NCBI RefSeq assembly: GCF_029360725.1 | Contig: NZ_JARKMY010000001.1 | Coordinates: 1,302,001 to 1,366,000, forward strand | Source: Chryseolinea sp. H1M3-3 | Lineage (GTDB): Bacteria; Bacteroidota; Bacteroidia; Cytophagales; Cyclobacteriaceae | Reading direction: 5' to 3' | Length of the DNA: 64,000 nucleotides | Shown here: one piece after another, positions 44,425 to 53,599 of the stretch | Numbering within the stretch: the first letter of the stretch is position 1 | Layout of the letters: each line of letters opens with the position of its first letter | The notes under the pieces: model-generated | Database searches by the model: none | Seen by the model: the letters and a program-made list of their open reading frames with translations, nothing else | What the model was told of the DNA's origin: nothing | Translations under genes and position numbers: made by a program

Positions 44425-45033
44425 TTACGTATTTTTCCATTTAATGGTACAACCAATTGCTTTTGTATTGGGAGTCGATACTGGCTTTCCATTGAGTAGC
44501 GCTTCTACCGCATCTTCAACGTACTTTTTCTTGGCGGCAGATGCATCTCTGCTGTTATCATCAATGGTACCAATGTATGCAACTTTGAAAGTGTTTTCAA
44601 TTCGTTGAAGAACAAAAACGTGAGGCGTATTAGAGGCACCAAACGCCCGGGCCACCGTTTGGCTTTCGTCTATTAAATATGGAAATGTGTAGTTCTTTTT
44701 TTTGGCCCGCGACACCATCTCGTCATAGGAATCGCCTGGCGATATCTGTGCGTCGTTTGCATTTATGGCTATGACGGGAAAACCTTGCTCCGAATATTTT
44801 TTATCCAAAGCGATAATTCTATCATTATACGCTTTTGAATAAGGACAAGTATTACAGTCAAAAATAACGATCACCCCTTTTTCCGATTTATAATCTGAAA
44901 GAGCAACCATTTTTCCATCGACATTTTTCAGTTTGAAATCGCCAACAGCATCACCAATCTCGTACTTCATTGATTTACTGGAAACCAGTAAAAGAATTAA
45001 GCCAACCAATCCTAGTAATTTAATCTTTTCCAT
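44425..45033 (-). CDS. thioredoxin-fold (AhpC/TSA-type) periplasmic protein
   Basis: 202 residues with an N-terminal hydrophobic signal or anchor (LLGLVGLILLLVSSKS). The redoxin domain begins IGDAVGDFKLKNVDGKMVAL, with IVIFDCNTCPYSKAYNDRII containing a CxxC active site, then IAINANDAQISPGDSYDEMV, RAFGASNTPHVFVLQ and a C-terminal Cys in AIGCTIKWK. It resembles peroxiredoxin-like thiol proteins found in Bacteroidota. It lies 29 bp downstream of the TlpA gene on the same strand, so a joint role in periplasmic thiol chemistry is likely. Confidence 0.88.
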   Translation of the reverse strand: MEKIKLLGLVGLILLLVSSKSMKYEIGDAVGDFKLKNVDGKMVALSDYKSEKGVIVIFDCNTCPYSKAYNDRIIALDKKYSEQGFPVIAINANDAQISPGDSYDEMVSRAKKKNYTFPYLIDESQTVARAFGASNTPHVFVLQRIENTFKVAYIGTIDDNSRDASAAKKKYVEDAVEALLNGKPVSTPNTKAIGCTIKWKNT

Positions 45034-45062
45034 AGGGTTATTTTTTAATGATAACGAATAAT

Positions 45063-45548
45063 CTACTGTAAGGACGCAATTAGATTCTCTAGCTCACCTT
45101 CTTTTAACTCCTTCTCGACAAACATCCTTTTGCCCGTCTTTGGATTCAAAATTAACGTGGCTGGTATTGCGCCGCTCCAGGTTTTGTCCACTTTATCGAT
45201 CCAAGAATTGTAATCTATCTCATCGAGTAACAGCACCTGAGATTGAATGTTTTTTCGGTGTATAAAGGCATCCACTTTATCCACCTTGTCAGCGTAATCC
45301 AGGCAGACAAGCGTAATTTTAACATTAAAGTCTTTATTAGCATTTAATTTTTCCAAGAGCGGAATTTCCTTTACGCAGGGTGCACACCAAGTTGCCCAAA
45401 AATTAACCACTTGAATCTGACTGGAATTTGTGTTCAATATTTTTGCCAATGCGTCAAACTTGACCACTGTTGCCTGTTGGGCAATGGTAGTGCTAACACA
45501 AAATATTACCATCAACAAAACCATAAAAAAAGAATGGTGCTTACCCAT
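45063..45548 (-). CDS. TlpA-family thiol-disulfide oxidoreductase
   Basis: 161 residues. A signal peptide (FFMVLLMVIFCVSTTIAQ) is followed by a thioredoxin fold with VVNFWATWCAPCVKEIPLLE, a classical WCxPC active site, and IPATLILNPKTGKR with the cis-Pro. It is a periplasmic reductase or oxidase of protein disulfides or of peptides such as cytochrome c maturation partners. It is the first of a two-gene unit with the AhpC/TSA-type gene. It is divergent from the nitronate monooxygenase gene across 281 bp. Confidence 0.92.
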   Translation of the reverse strand: MGKHHSFFMVLLMVIFCVSTTIAQQATVVKFDALAKILNTNSSQIQVVNFWATWCAPCVKEIPLLEKLNANKDFNVKITLVCLDYADKVDKVDAFIHRKNIQSQVLLLDEIDYNSWIDKVDKTWSGAIPATLILNPKTGKRMFVEKELKEGELENLIASLQ

Positions 45549-45656
45549 ATATAGATTGTTAAAAGAATGATAACAACATTATATTAATCCCATTATAATT
45601 CAAGTACTTAGAATGTAAAGAATTTCGTTCAAAAAGAATTCCACAATTCTGTCCAC

Positions 45657-45742
45657 TTATCCACATCCCTATGAGGCAATGACTTATATTAAAGATAGTC
45701 AGCTACTTACAACAATTTTTTTCAATTAATTCTTGTGGACAA
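45657..45742. other. DnaA-box-like sites in the tlpA/nitronate monooxygenase gap
   Basis: The 281-bp gap (45549-45829) holds an exact TTATCCACA at 45657-45665 and TTGTCCACA on the minus strand at 45734-45742, in AT-rich DNA with no gene. Only two good boxes are seen, fewer than at 32.5-32.9 kb. Confidence 0.45.
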
Positions 45743-45829
45743 CTTAAAATTGACAATAAATCCAACAAATTGTTAGGCTTTTTGAGTTGAATTTAAAATG
45801 AAAATTAAAAGATGTTTAAATGAATAATA

Positions 45830-46774
45830 ATGACAAGATCTAACAGCGTAGTCGATCTTTTTAAAATAAAAATCCCAGTGATTCAAGCTGGTATGGTTTG
45901 GTGCAGCGGATGGAGGTTAGCAGCCGCGGTGAGCAATGCCGGAGGTTTAGGACTAATAGGGGCAGGATCAATGTATCCCGACTGTTTACGTGAACATATT
46001 CGGAAATGTAAGCTTGCAACGGACAAGCCATTTGGTGTTAACGTTCCTTTGCTGTATCCCGAGATAGGTCAGTTGATGAAAATTATCGAAGAAGAGAAAG
46101 TAGACATTGTGTTTACATCGGCAGGAAACCCTGAGACATGGACTCGCTTTTTAAAAGCGCGTGGTATTAGGGTCGCTCATGTGGTGTCCAGTGTAAAGTT
46201 TGCAAAGAAAGCTGAGCATGCAGGTGTGGATGCCATTGTCGCGGAAGGTTTTGAAGCGGGCGGGCATAATGGGCGTGAAGAGACCACTACTTTTGTTTTG
46301 CTCCCAATGGTTCGCGATGCAATTTCACTGCCACTCATTGCAGCTGGAGGTATCGCTACGGGCAGGTCTATACTGGCCGCCGAGGCATTAGGTGCAGACG
46401 GATTTCAAGTCGGTAGCCGATTTGCTGTAAGTGAAGAGTCTTCAGCCCATCCTAATTTCAAAAGACGAATCACAGCGTTAGAGGAGGGAGGAACTTGTTT
46501 AAGTTTGAAGCAGCTTACACCAGTTCGAATGGTTAAGAATAAATTTTTTGAATCGATACAGGCAGCGGAGCTTCGCGGCGCATCAAAAGAAGAACTTACT
46601 CAGCTTTTGGGAACACGCAGATCGAAACTAGGGATTTTTGAAGGCGACATTGAAGAAGGAGAATTAGAAATTGGGCAAGTGTCTTCAATGATAAAAAAGA
46701 TTCAACCCGCTTCCGCTATCCTAGTAGAAATGTGGGATGAGTATCTGGAAATTAAAAAAAATATGTGCTCATGA
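45830..46774 (+). CDS. nitronate monooxygenase (2-nitropropane dioxygenase family)
   Basis: 314 residues. FMN-dependent TIM barrel that oxidises alkyl nitronates; the close relative FabK is an enoyl-ACP reductase. The N-terminal IPVIQAGMVWCSGWRLAAAV is the FMN-binding pattern, then GGLGLIGAGSM, VDAIVAEGFEAGGHNG (catalytic His region), LPLIAAGGIATGRSI and ALGADGFQVGSRFAVS. In the NMO class FMN phosphate contacts lie in these last motifs. Physiological substrate is uncertain. Overlaps the VOC gene start by 4 bp (ATGA). Confidence 0.9.
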   Translation: MTRSNSVVDLFKIKIPVIQAGMVWCSGWRLAAAVSNAGGLGLIGAGSMYPDCLREHIRKCKLATDKPFGVNVPLLYPEIGQLMKIIEEEKVDIVFTSAGNPETWTRFLKARGIRVAHVVSSVKFAKKAEHAGVDAIVAEGFEAGGHNGREETTTFVLLPMVRDAISLPLIAAGGIATGRSILAAEALGADGFQVGSRFAVSEESSAHPNFKRRITALEEGGTCLSLKQLTPVRMVKNKFFESIQAAELRGASKEELTQLLGTRRSKLGIFEGDIEEGELEIGQVSSMIKKIQPASAILVEMWDEYLEIKKNMCS

Positions 46775-47163
46775 ATTTTATAAAAATTAAGGAGACATGT
46801 CTATATGTTCATGATCTTGAGAAGACCAAAAAGTTTTATCATGAAGTGTTAGGGCTTGAAATCATTAACTATGAGGAGGGCAAGCATATTTTCTTTAGAC
46901 TCGGTAGTTCTGTTTTGCTTTGTTTTAATCCGGAAGATTCAAAAACTAAAAAAACACCTCCACCTCACTACGGCGGCGGTAAACAGCATGTAGCGTTTGA
47001 GGTAAAAAAATCTGATTATAATTATGCCAAGGCGGAAATAACATCTAAAGGTATAGCGATCATTGACGAAGTCATATGGAAAAGCGGAGAAACATCTTTC
47101 TATTTCGAAGATCTGGAAGGAAACGTTTTAGAAATACTACCAGATAAAGGAATCTGGGACTAA
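46771..47163 (+). CDS. VOC-family protein (glyoxalase/bleomycin-resistance fold)
   Basis: 130 residues from ATG 46771; a GTG at 46765 is also in frame. The vicinal-oxygen-chelate fold shows CLYVHDLEKTKKFYHEVLGL, GKQHVAFEVKKSDYNYAKAE and TSFYFEDLEGNVLEILPDKG, with metal-type His in GGGKQHVAF and Glu near the C-terminus. The fold does not fix the function. Coupling to the nitronate monooxygenase gene suggests a shared pathway. Its stop overlaps the convergent small gene by 4 bp. Confidence 0.88.
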   Translation: MNFIKIKETCLYVHDLEKTKKFYHEVLGLEIINYEEGKHIFFRLGSSVLLCFNPEDSKTKKTPPPHYGGGKQHVAFEVKKSDYNYAKAEITSKGIAIIDEVIWKSGETSFYFEDLEGNVLEILPDKGIWD

Positions 47164-47432
47164 ATTTGGAAATTTGGCTTCAACTCTGCATCCCTGGATT
47201 CAGCGATAGCGTTCGATTCTTTTTTGTCAATTAGAGAAGATTGATATGAGTTTTCATACCACTCTTCATAATATTTATATTGTATACAGCGAGGCATGAG
47301 TTTTCCATCTACAAGAATTTTGATGAGTAACTCTGGATTTATCGTTTGCAAGAGCGACGTTCTCTGTTCATTAGGTAAAGTGGAGATTTCAATGAACTCT
47401 ATACCTTTGTAAACTGTCGAATTAACTTTCAT
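47160..47432 (-). CDS. hypothetical protein
   Basis: 90 residues, MKVNSTVYKGIEFIEISTLP at the N-terminus, then NEQRTSLLQTINPELLIKIL and RCIQYKYYEEWYENSYQSSL. No signal or membrane segment. It is acidic and aromatic-rich with no motif I recognise. It converges with the VOC gene with a 4-bp stop overlap. Gene status is moderately likely from the start codon, clean frame and fit between neighbours. Confidence 0.55.
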   Translation of the reverse strand: MKVNSTVYKGIEFIEISTLPNEQRTSLLQTINPELLIKILVDGKLMPRCIQYKYYEEWYENSYQSSLIDKKESNAIAESRDAELKPNFQI

Positions 47433-47571
47433 GTCTTGGCTGGAACTAATTATTCTACTTAAACAGAATTTGTAACCGAAGGTTTAATTCGCTTGCGAAG
47501 TTAAACAGAAAAATTTCTTGATATAATTCAAAGCCGATAAATCTTTGAATTTTATACCGCACCTTTTTTTC

Positions 47572-49668
47572 ATGGCACAATTTTTTGCTACACCGATTGA
47601 ATATCTAAAAGGCGTTGGGCCGCAGAAAGGTGTATTACTAAATAAAGAGTTATCCATTTTTACTTTTGGAGATCTGATTCAACATTACCCATTTCGTTAC
47701 GAAGATCGTACGAAGTTTTATTCGATTAGTGAAATTCACGACGAAATGCAGTATGTTCAGATAAAGGGTTTTATTAAAAAAAAGGAGTTGATCGGAGCTG
47801 GTTTTAAGAAACGTCTGGTTGCGCAAATGCGTGATGAGACAGGCGATATTGAACTTGTATGGTTTCAAGGTATTAATTGGATCAACGAAAAAATAAAACC
47901 AGGTATAGAATACATTGCATTTGGAAAGCCCAATCGCTTCGGAAATAAATTTAACATCGCACATCCGGAATTAGAGCCGGCGGCCGAGAAGAAAAACGGG
48001 AAACATGGATTTCTTCAACCAATTTATTCAGTCACGGAAAAGTTAAGGGCGAAACATGTAGACAGTAGAATGCTGTCGAAATTAATAAACGAGCTCCTGT
48101 CCTTATCAGCAGATAAAATTCGCGAAACCCTTCCCGGACCCATTATCGCTTCCGAAACACTTCTTTCAAAAAAGGAAGCACTTAATAATATTCATATTCC
48201 CACAACGCATGACCTACTTGCTAGAGCTCAGCATCGATTAAAATTTGAAGAACTATTTTATATTCAGCTTCGGCTGTTGAAATTAAAATTAATCAGGCAA
48301 AATAAATTCCGCGGCCAGGTATTTCAGAACACGTCCCTTTTGAATGAATTCTATAAAAACCATTTGCCCTTCTTATTAACGGATGCACAGAAGCGGGTTA
48401 TTAAAGAAATATATGCCGATTTAAAATCCGGAAAACAGATGAATCGATTACTGCAAGGGGATGTTGGCAGCGGAAAAACAATTGTAAGTTTTATTTGCAT
48501 GCTCATCGTTCTGAGTAGCGGTGCGCAGTGTGCGTTAATGGCGCCCACAGAAATCCTCGCCCAGCAACATTTTAAAAATTTGAAGATATATGCAGATCAA
48601 ATGCAAATATCGATTGCATTATTGACGGGATCGACAAAAAAGGCGCAACGAATCACCATTCATGAACAATTGAGAAAAGGTAATCTTCACATCCTTATCG
48701 GCACCCACGCTTTATTGGAAGAAGAAGTTCAATTTCATAATCTCGGACTTTCAATCATTGACGAGCAACACCGCTTTGGGGTTGCTCAACGATCAAAATT
48801 GTGGCAGAAAAATAAGGATGTCTATCCTCACATATTGGTCATGACCGCAACGCCAATTCCGCGAACTTTAGCCATGACGTTGTATGGCGACCTGGAGATT
48901 TCGGTGATTGACCAGCTACCGGTAGGAAGAAAACCTATAAAAACCATTCACCAATATGATGCGCATCGATTGCAGGTAAATAGATTTTTAAAAGATCAGA
49001 TCTCCCTTGGTCGCCAGGTATATTGTGTCTATCCATTGATTGATGAATCCGAGAAACTTGACCTTAAACATTTAATGGATGGATATGAAAGTATTTCGCG
49101 GTCGTTTCCTGATATTCCGATCAGCATTGTTCATGGGAAAATGAAAGCCGATGCCAAGAGCTACGAAATGAAACGTTTTGTTACTGGGGAGACTAAAATT
49201 ATGGTAGCCACCACCGTAATTGAAGTTGGTGTAGACGTGCCCAATGCTTCTGTAATGGTGATAGAAAATGCTGAACGATTCGGACTGTCGCAGTTGCATC
49301 AATTGCGTGGCCGGGTGGGTCGAGGTGCAGAGCAGTCCTATTGTATTTTGATGACAGGTTATAAAACTGGTACTGATTCAAAAGTGAGAATTGATACCAT
49401 GGTAAAGACGAATAACGGTTTTGAAATCGCAGAAACAGATCTTAAACTTCGGGGACCTGGCGACTTGCTAGGTACGCAACAAAGTGGGGCGTTGGACTTG
49501 TTAATAGCCGACCTGGGTACTGATGGCAAGCTTTTGCAACGCGCACGCGAAAAGGCTATTGAAATATTAGCGGAAGATCCGGAGCTTACACGTGCTGAGA
49601 ATCAGGTTATCCGTAATCAAATCGAAAATATGCGAAAAACGGTTGTGAATTGGAGCCGAATAAGTTAA
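47572..49668 (+). CDS. recG: ATP-dependent DNA helicase RecG
   Basis: 698 residues from ATG 47572; an in-frame TTG at 47545 is less likely because homologues begin near MAQFFATPIEYLKGVGPQ. RecG remodels stalled forks and Holliday junctions. The wedge (OB) domain is at about 60-150 with the N-terminal helical region before it. Helicase motifs: QGDVGSGKTIVSFICML, MAPTEILAQQHF, SIIDEQHRFGVAQRSK, MTATPIPRTLAMTLYGDLEI, TTVIEVGVDVPNASVMVIEN, QLRGRVGRG and the C-terminal DLLGTQQSG. Complete and of normal length. Confidence 0.97.
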   Translation: MAQFFATPIEYLKGVGPQKGVLLNKELSIFTFGDLIQHYPFRYEDRTKFYSISEIHDEMQYVQIKGFIKKKELIGAGFKKRLVAQMRDETGDIELVWFQGINWINEKIKPGIEYIAFGKPNRFGNKFNIAHPELEPAAEKKNGKHGFLQPIYSVTEKLRAKHVDSRMLSKLINELLSLSADKIRETLPGPIIASETLLSKKEALNNIHIPTTHDLLARAQHRLKFEELFYIQLRLLKLKLIRQNKFRGQVFQNTSLLNEFYKNHLPFLLTDAQKRVIKEIYADLKSGKQMNRLLQGDVGSGKTIVSFICMLIVLSSGAQCALMAPTEILAQQHFKNLKIYADQMQISIALLTGSTKKAQRITIHEQLRKGNLHILIGTHALLEEEVQFHNLGLSIIDEQHRFGVAQRSKLWQKNKDVYPHILVMTATPIPRTLAMTLYGDLEISVIDQLPVGRKPIKTIHQYDAHRLQVNRFLKDQISLGRQVYCVYPLIDESEKLDLKHLMDGYESISRSFPDIPISIVHGKMKADAKSYEMKRFVTGETKIMVATTVIEVGVDVPNASVMVIENAERFGLSQLHQLRGRVGRGAEQSYCILMTGYKTGTDSKVRIDTMVKTNNGFEIAETDLKLRGPGDLLGTQQSGALDLLIADLGTDGKLLQRAREKAIEILAEDPELTRAENQVIRNQIENMRKTVVNWSRIS

Positions 49669-49725
49669 AACAACATTCATGGTAAATTTCTTAATTTCAC
49701 TTTTTCACCCATTTAATCCGCGGCC

Positions 49726-50508
49726 ATGAACTTGAATAATTCTCTTGTATTGCTGGTGATCATTGTATCGCTCACTGCTTGCAATAGATCTGATGAAACC
49801 TCTGGCTTTAGTAACCCAGCGGCAGAAGGATTTGATCTTGCTAATTCTGATCCTGCGGCTGTAGAACTTGCTGATAGCATAATGGTGGCAATGGGGGGAT
49901 GGGCAAACTGGAATAATACTAGATTTATAGCCTGGAATTTTAATGACAACAGAGAGCTTCTTTGGGATAAAAAAGACGAGCGTGTGCGAATCGAATCGAT
50001 TAAGGATTCAATTACATATATCGTTAATCTAAAAACATTGACAGGAAAAGTTTGGGTGAAAGGTCAGCCGCTTACCGAATCGGATTCCTTAGACAAAATG
50101 TTAAATCGGGGAAAAAGCATTTGGATAAACGATTCTTATTGGCTTGTCATGCCCTTCAAATTAAAAGATAGTGGCGTGACACTAAAATATCTGGGAGAGG
50201 ACACATTAAGAACGGGCGGCCGATGTAATGTGATTGAGCTCACATTTAACAACGTTGGCGATACTCCTCAAAACAAATATTTGGTATACGTTGATCTGGC
50301 GGATAACCTTGTTAAACAATGGGCTTACTTTAGCAATGCAAGCCAGGATTCTGCCAACTTTGTTCGACCGTGGGATAATTATAAAAAGTATGGAAATATC
50401 TTGTTGTCGGCAGACCGATCGGACGGCGTGGGTCCAAAAGACGTATCGGTTAGAAATAGAATGGATGAAAAAGCTTTCAACGACATAGGATGGAAAGACA
50501 ACAATTAG
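49726..50508 (+). CDS. lipoprotein of unknown function (DUF6503-like)
   Basis: 260 residues. The signal ends VIIVSLTAC with Cys19. A beta-rich mature part has MVAMGGWANWNNTRFIAWNF, RELLWDKKDERVRIESIKDS, LTGKVWVKGQPL and IWINDSYWLVMPFKLKDSGV, suggesting a LolA-like half-barrel. I associate the MGG-W pattern with a Bacteroidota family (DUF6503 or close), but am not sure. It lies 57 bp after recG and 37 bp before the DinB gene, on the same strand. Confidence 0.75.
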   Translation: MNLNNSLVLLVIIVSLTACNRSDETSGFSNPAAEGFDLANSDPAAVELADSIMVAMGGWANWNNTRFIAWNFNDNRELLWDKKDERVRIESIKDSITYIVNLKTLTGKVWVKGQPLTESDSLDKMLNRGKSIWINDSYWLVMPFKLKDSGVTLKYLGEDTLRTGGRCNVIELTFNNVGDTPQNKYLVYVDLADNLVKQWAYFSNASQDSANFVRPWDNYKKYGNILLSADRSDGVGPKDVSVRNRMDEKAFNDIGWKDNN

Positions 50509-50545
50509 CATTATATGATCAACAACGAACGAATGAAGTAACATT

Positions 50546-51067
50546 ATGACAAGACCCGACTTTAACACAATTCCAGATTTTCACAAGCGTTATGTTGAAC
50601 ATGTAAAAGATTTTGATGTCCTAGAAGCATTAAGAATCTCATCCAAACGAACAGTAGATGTTGTCAGATCTATACCTGAAGACCAAGGGAATTATCGATA
50701 TGCACCTCTCAAATGGAGCATAAAAGAATTGCTCTGCCATATGATGGACACCGAACGAATATTAGCGTATCGCGCACTTCGATTTGGACGTAACGACAAA
50801 ACTGCACTTCACGGGTTTGAAGAGAACGATTACGCGCCGGAGGCAAATGCCGAAAACAGGAAGGTAAAACAGATAGCGGATGAAATGGAAAGATTGCGAC
50901 TTACAACCCTTGATCTATTCGTCAATTTCACCCCTGAAATGTTGATGCGAAAAGGCCTTGCTAACAACCTTGAACTTTCCGTGATTAACCTCGGATACAT
51001 TATTTCAGGGCATGAATCCCACCATCTTCAAATTTTGAAGGAAAGATATCTGCCGGGTCTGCAATGA
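50546..51067 (+). CDS. DinB-family protein
   Basis: 173 residues, four-helix DinB/YfiT fold. Metal-binding His sit in LLCHMMDTERILAYRALRFG and SGHESHHLQILKERYL. DinB proteins are often thiol transferases (bacillithiol or mycothiol-type) or are damage-inducible; this one's chemistry is unknown. The stop overlaps the next gene's ATG by 4 bp. Confidence 0.88.
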   Translation: MTRPDFNTIPDFHKRYVEHVKDFDVLEALRISSKRTVDVVRSIPEDQGNYRYAPLKWSIKELLCHMMDTERILAYRALRFGRNDKTALHGFEENDYAPEANAENRKVKQIADEMERLRLTTLDLFVNFTPEMLMRKGLANNLELSVINLGYIISGHESHHLQILKERYLPGLQ

Positions 51068-52356
51068 AAAACTGGTCTGTTGTAATCCTGGTTTTAATAT
51101 TTTGGAATTTTTCATGTTCACCACTCTCCAAAAGATCCTTAGACAAAACTTTTAAGTCGACAGATGAACGATTTAAGGATCATACCGGATTTGCATTGTA
51201 CGACCTGGACAAAAAGAAATCTGTATATGAGTACAGGTCCGGTCGCTATTTTACTCCCGCCTCCAATACAAAAATTTTTACTTTGTTTTCTTGCCTTACA
51301 TTACTCGGAGACTCTATTCCTGCACTTAAATACATTACGACAAAAGATTCATTGATTTTTTGGGGAACCGGCGATCCTTCATTCTTATACAAAGAAGTTT
51401 ATGACAACAATCGAATCTATTCATTTCTAGGATCGTCTACGCTTCCACTTTATTTTTCTGACAGCAATTTTCAAACAACCCATTGGGGACCAGGATGGGC
51501 GTGGGACGACTACAATGATTATTACTCAGCTGAAAGGTCCGCTTTCCCGATTTATGGCAATATCATGACACTTCAGGCAACCGGCAGAAAATTTTCAGTT
51601 CAGCCTCCTTTTTTAAAAAATTACGTAAAGACTGGGCCTTCCGAGCAAAAAGCGAAAGTATTGAGGAGGTTGGAAAGCAATGATTTTATTTTTTATCCAA
51701 ATTTTTCTAAAAGTGGATTCAAGGCAGATGTTCCATTTAAAGTGTCAACTGAATTGACGGCTAATTTGCTTACCGATACGCTAAACAAAATGGTAAGAGC
51801 AGTGCATAAGCCCGTTCCAAAAAACGCACTCACGGTGTATAGTCTACCCGTTGATAGTCTTTATCGTGTAATGATGCAGGAGAGTGATAATTTTATTGCG
51901 GAACAACTTTTGTTAATGTGCAGCCAGGTCATAAGTGACACGTTACAACCCGAGATTGCTATACATCACATCAAAGAAAATTTCTTAAAGGATTTGAAAG
52001 ACGAGCCTCGCTGGGTAGATGGATCAGGTTTATCCCGGTATAATCTTTTTACACCGCGATCAATTGTTCAGGTATGGGAGAAAATTTATCAACTCCTCCC
52101 ACGCGAACGCCTTTTTGCACTTTTGGCGACAGGTGGTAGATCTGGGACGATCAAAAATTGGTATAATGCGAATGCGCCCTATATCTTTGGTAAAACCGGT
52201 TCATTGAGCAATAATCATAGCTTGAGTGGCTATTTGATCACAAAAAATGGGAAGACCTTGATTTTTTGTTTTATGAACAATAATTACACTACTTCTATCA
52301 ATGAGATAAGGAGAAACATGGAAAATATTTTAAGGACTATTTATGAAAAGTATTAA
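51064..52356 (+). CDS. dacB: D-alanyl-D-alanine carboxypeptidase/endopeptidase (PBP4, S13)
   Basis: 430 residues. An N-terminal hydrophobic signal (WSVVILVLIFWNFSCS) has a possible but weak lipobox at Cys18. Penicillin-binding motifs: SNTK with Ser67 and Lys70 (TPASNTKIFT), SDN in QESDNFIAEQLLL, and KTG in FGKTGSLSNN. It trims or cuts peptidoglycan cross-links in the periplasm. It overlaps the DinB gene by 4 bp and the GH3 gene by 14 bp, so translation is coupled and a joint wall-remodelling role is likely. Confidence 0.92.
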   Translation: MKNWSVVILVLIFWNFSCSPLSKRSLDKTFKSTDERFKDHTGFALYDLDKKKSVYEYRSGRYFTPASNTKIFTLFSCLTLLGDSIPALKYITTKDSLIFWGTGDPSFLYKEVYDNNRIYSFLGSSTLPLYFSDSNFQTTHWGPGWAWDDYNDYYSAERSAFPIYGNIMTLQATGRKFSVQPPFLKNYVKTGPSEQKAKVLRRLESNDFIFYPNFSKSGFKADVPFKVSTELTANLLTDTLNKMVRAVHKPVPKNALTVYSLPVDSLYRVMMQESDNFIAEQLLLMCSQVISDTLQPEIAIHHIKENFLKDLKDEPRWVDGSGLSRYNLFTPRSIVQVWEKIYQLLPRERLFALLATGGRSGTIKNWYNANAPYIFGKTGSLSNNHSLSGYLITKNGKTLIFCFMNNNYTTSINEIRRNMENILRTIYEKY

Positions 52357-53599
52357 GGTTTGCTGCTTTCTTGCTTGCTTACTGGCAGCATCATTTCAAA
52401 TTAAAAGCCAGAGCCTTGATAGCCTTGATATCAAGATTGGTCAAATGCTGTTGATAGGATTTCCAGGTACCGCAGTGGATGCGAATGTTTTGGAAGAAGT
52501 AAGACAAGGGAAAGTCGGATCCATAATCATTTTCGAGAAGAATATTCCACCAACAAACTCATTCGTTGCATTAAAAAAAATAATCTGGACGTATCAACAA
52601 GCTGCTCCCATTCCGCTTTTCGTCAGCATTGATCAGGAAGGGGGTCGGGTAAACAGACTAAAAGATAAATATGGTTTCCCCCGATCAATAACTGCGGCAG
52701 CTATGGGCAAATCTCCATCTCTAGATTCAGTCCAGTTTTATGCAGAAGCTACAGCCTCTACGTTGGCGGGGCTTGGTATCAATATAAATTTTGGTCCTGT
52801 TGTTGACCTTGCCTCGAACCCTAACAATCCCATTATTGCCAAATACGGTAGAGCATTTTCCGCCAATGAAGATTCGGTGATTCTTTTTGCCAAGGAATTT
52901 ATAAAACAACATCGTAAGTATGGAGTGTTAACGGCGTTAAAACATTTCCCCGGCCATGGAAGCTCCAAGGATGATACTCACTTAGGAATTGCGGATGTCA
53001 CCAATACCTGGGAAGAAAGGGAACTTAAGCCTTATCAAAGTCTCATTGATTCTGGGTATGCAGATGCCATTATGACTTCGCATATCGTTAATAAAAAATT
53101 AGACAAGCAAGGTAATCCAGGGACGTTGTCGGCCGATATCCTGGGCGGCATTCTTCGGAAACGACTAAAATTTAATGGTGTCATTTTTACAGATGACATG
53201 CAGATGCACGCCATCACCAAACACTATGGATTGGAGGAAGCGATTAAGTTAGCTATTAATGGTGGCGTCGATATCATGACGTTTTCAAACAACATTCAAG
53301 GCAGCGACGAACGCACGGTAGATAAAGTTCATTCTATTGTCAAAGACTTAGTAAAACAGGGTATCGTTAAAGCGGAGCGGATCGATGAAAGCTACCGCCG
53401 GATAATGAACCTGAAAGAACGTCTTTCACAAGAAGAACTCAATATTTATTACCAACAGGTCCTGGAGAAAACAAATCGCGAACTGGAAGACGCACGTCGT
53501 GCGCTTAAATTGGCTGAAGAAAAAACCTTGACTAAAGCAGAGCAGCCTGAAGAGACCACTAATAAAAAGAAACGGAAGAAACGAAAAGATAAAAATTAG
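52343..53599 (+). CDS. beta-N-acetylhexosaminidase-like glycoside hydrolase family 3 (NagZ-type)
   Basis: 418 residues with a signal peptide (CCFLACLLAASFQIKSQS), so periplasmic or surface, unlike cytoplasmic NagZ. The GH3 domain has GFPGTAVDANVLEEVRQGKV, IDQEGGRVNRLKDKYGF, the NagZ signature KHFPGHGSSKDDTH at residues 200-213 (the histidine H213 is the family's acid/base candidate) and FTDDMQMHAI with the nucleophile Asp. The C-terminal tail is a charged helix with a Lys-rich end. Overlaps dacB by 14 bp. Confidence 0.9.
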   Translation: MKSIKVCCFLACLLAASFQIKSQSLDSLDIKIGQMLLIGFPGTAVDANVLEEVRQGKVGSIIIFEKNIPPTNSFVALKKIIWTYQQAAPIPLFVSIDQEGGRVNRLKDKYGFPRSITAAAMGKSPSLDSVQFYAEATASTLAGLGININFGPVVDLASNPNNPIIAKYGRAFSANEDSVILFAKEFIKQHRKYGVLTALKHFPGHGSSKDDTHLGIADVTNTWEERELKPYQSLIDSGYADAIMTSHIVNKKLDKQGNPGTLSADILGGILRKRLKFNGVIFTDDMQMHAITKHYGLEEAIKLAINGGVDIMTFSNNIQGSDERTVDKVHSIVKDLVKQGIVKAERIDESYRRIMNLKERLSQEELNIYYQQVLEKTNRELEDARRALKLAEEKTLTKAEQPEETTNKKKRKKRKDKN

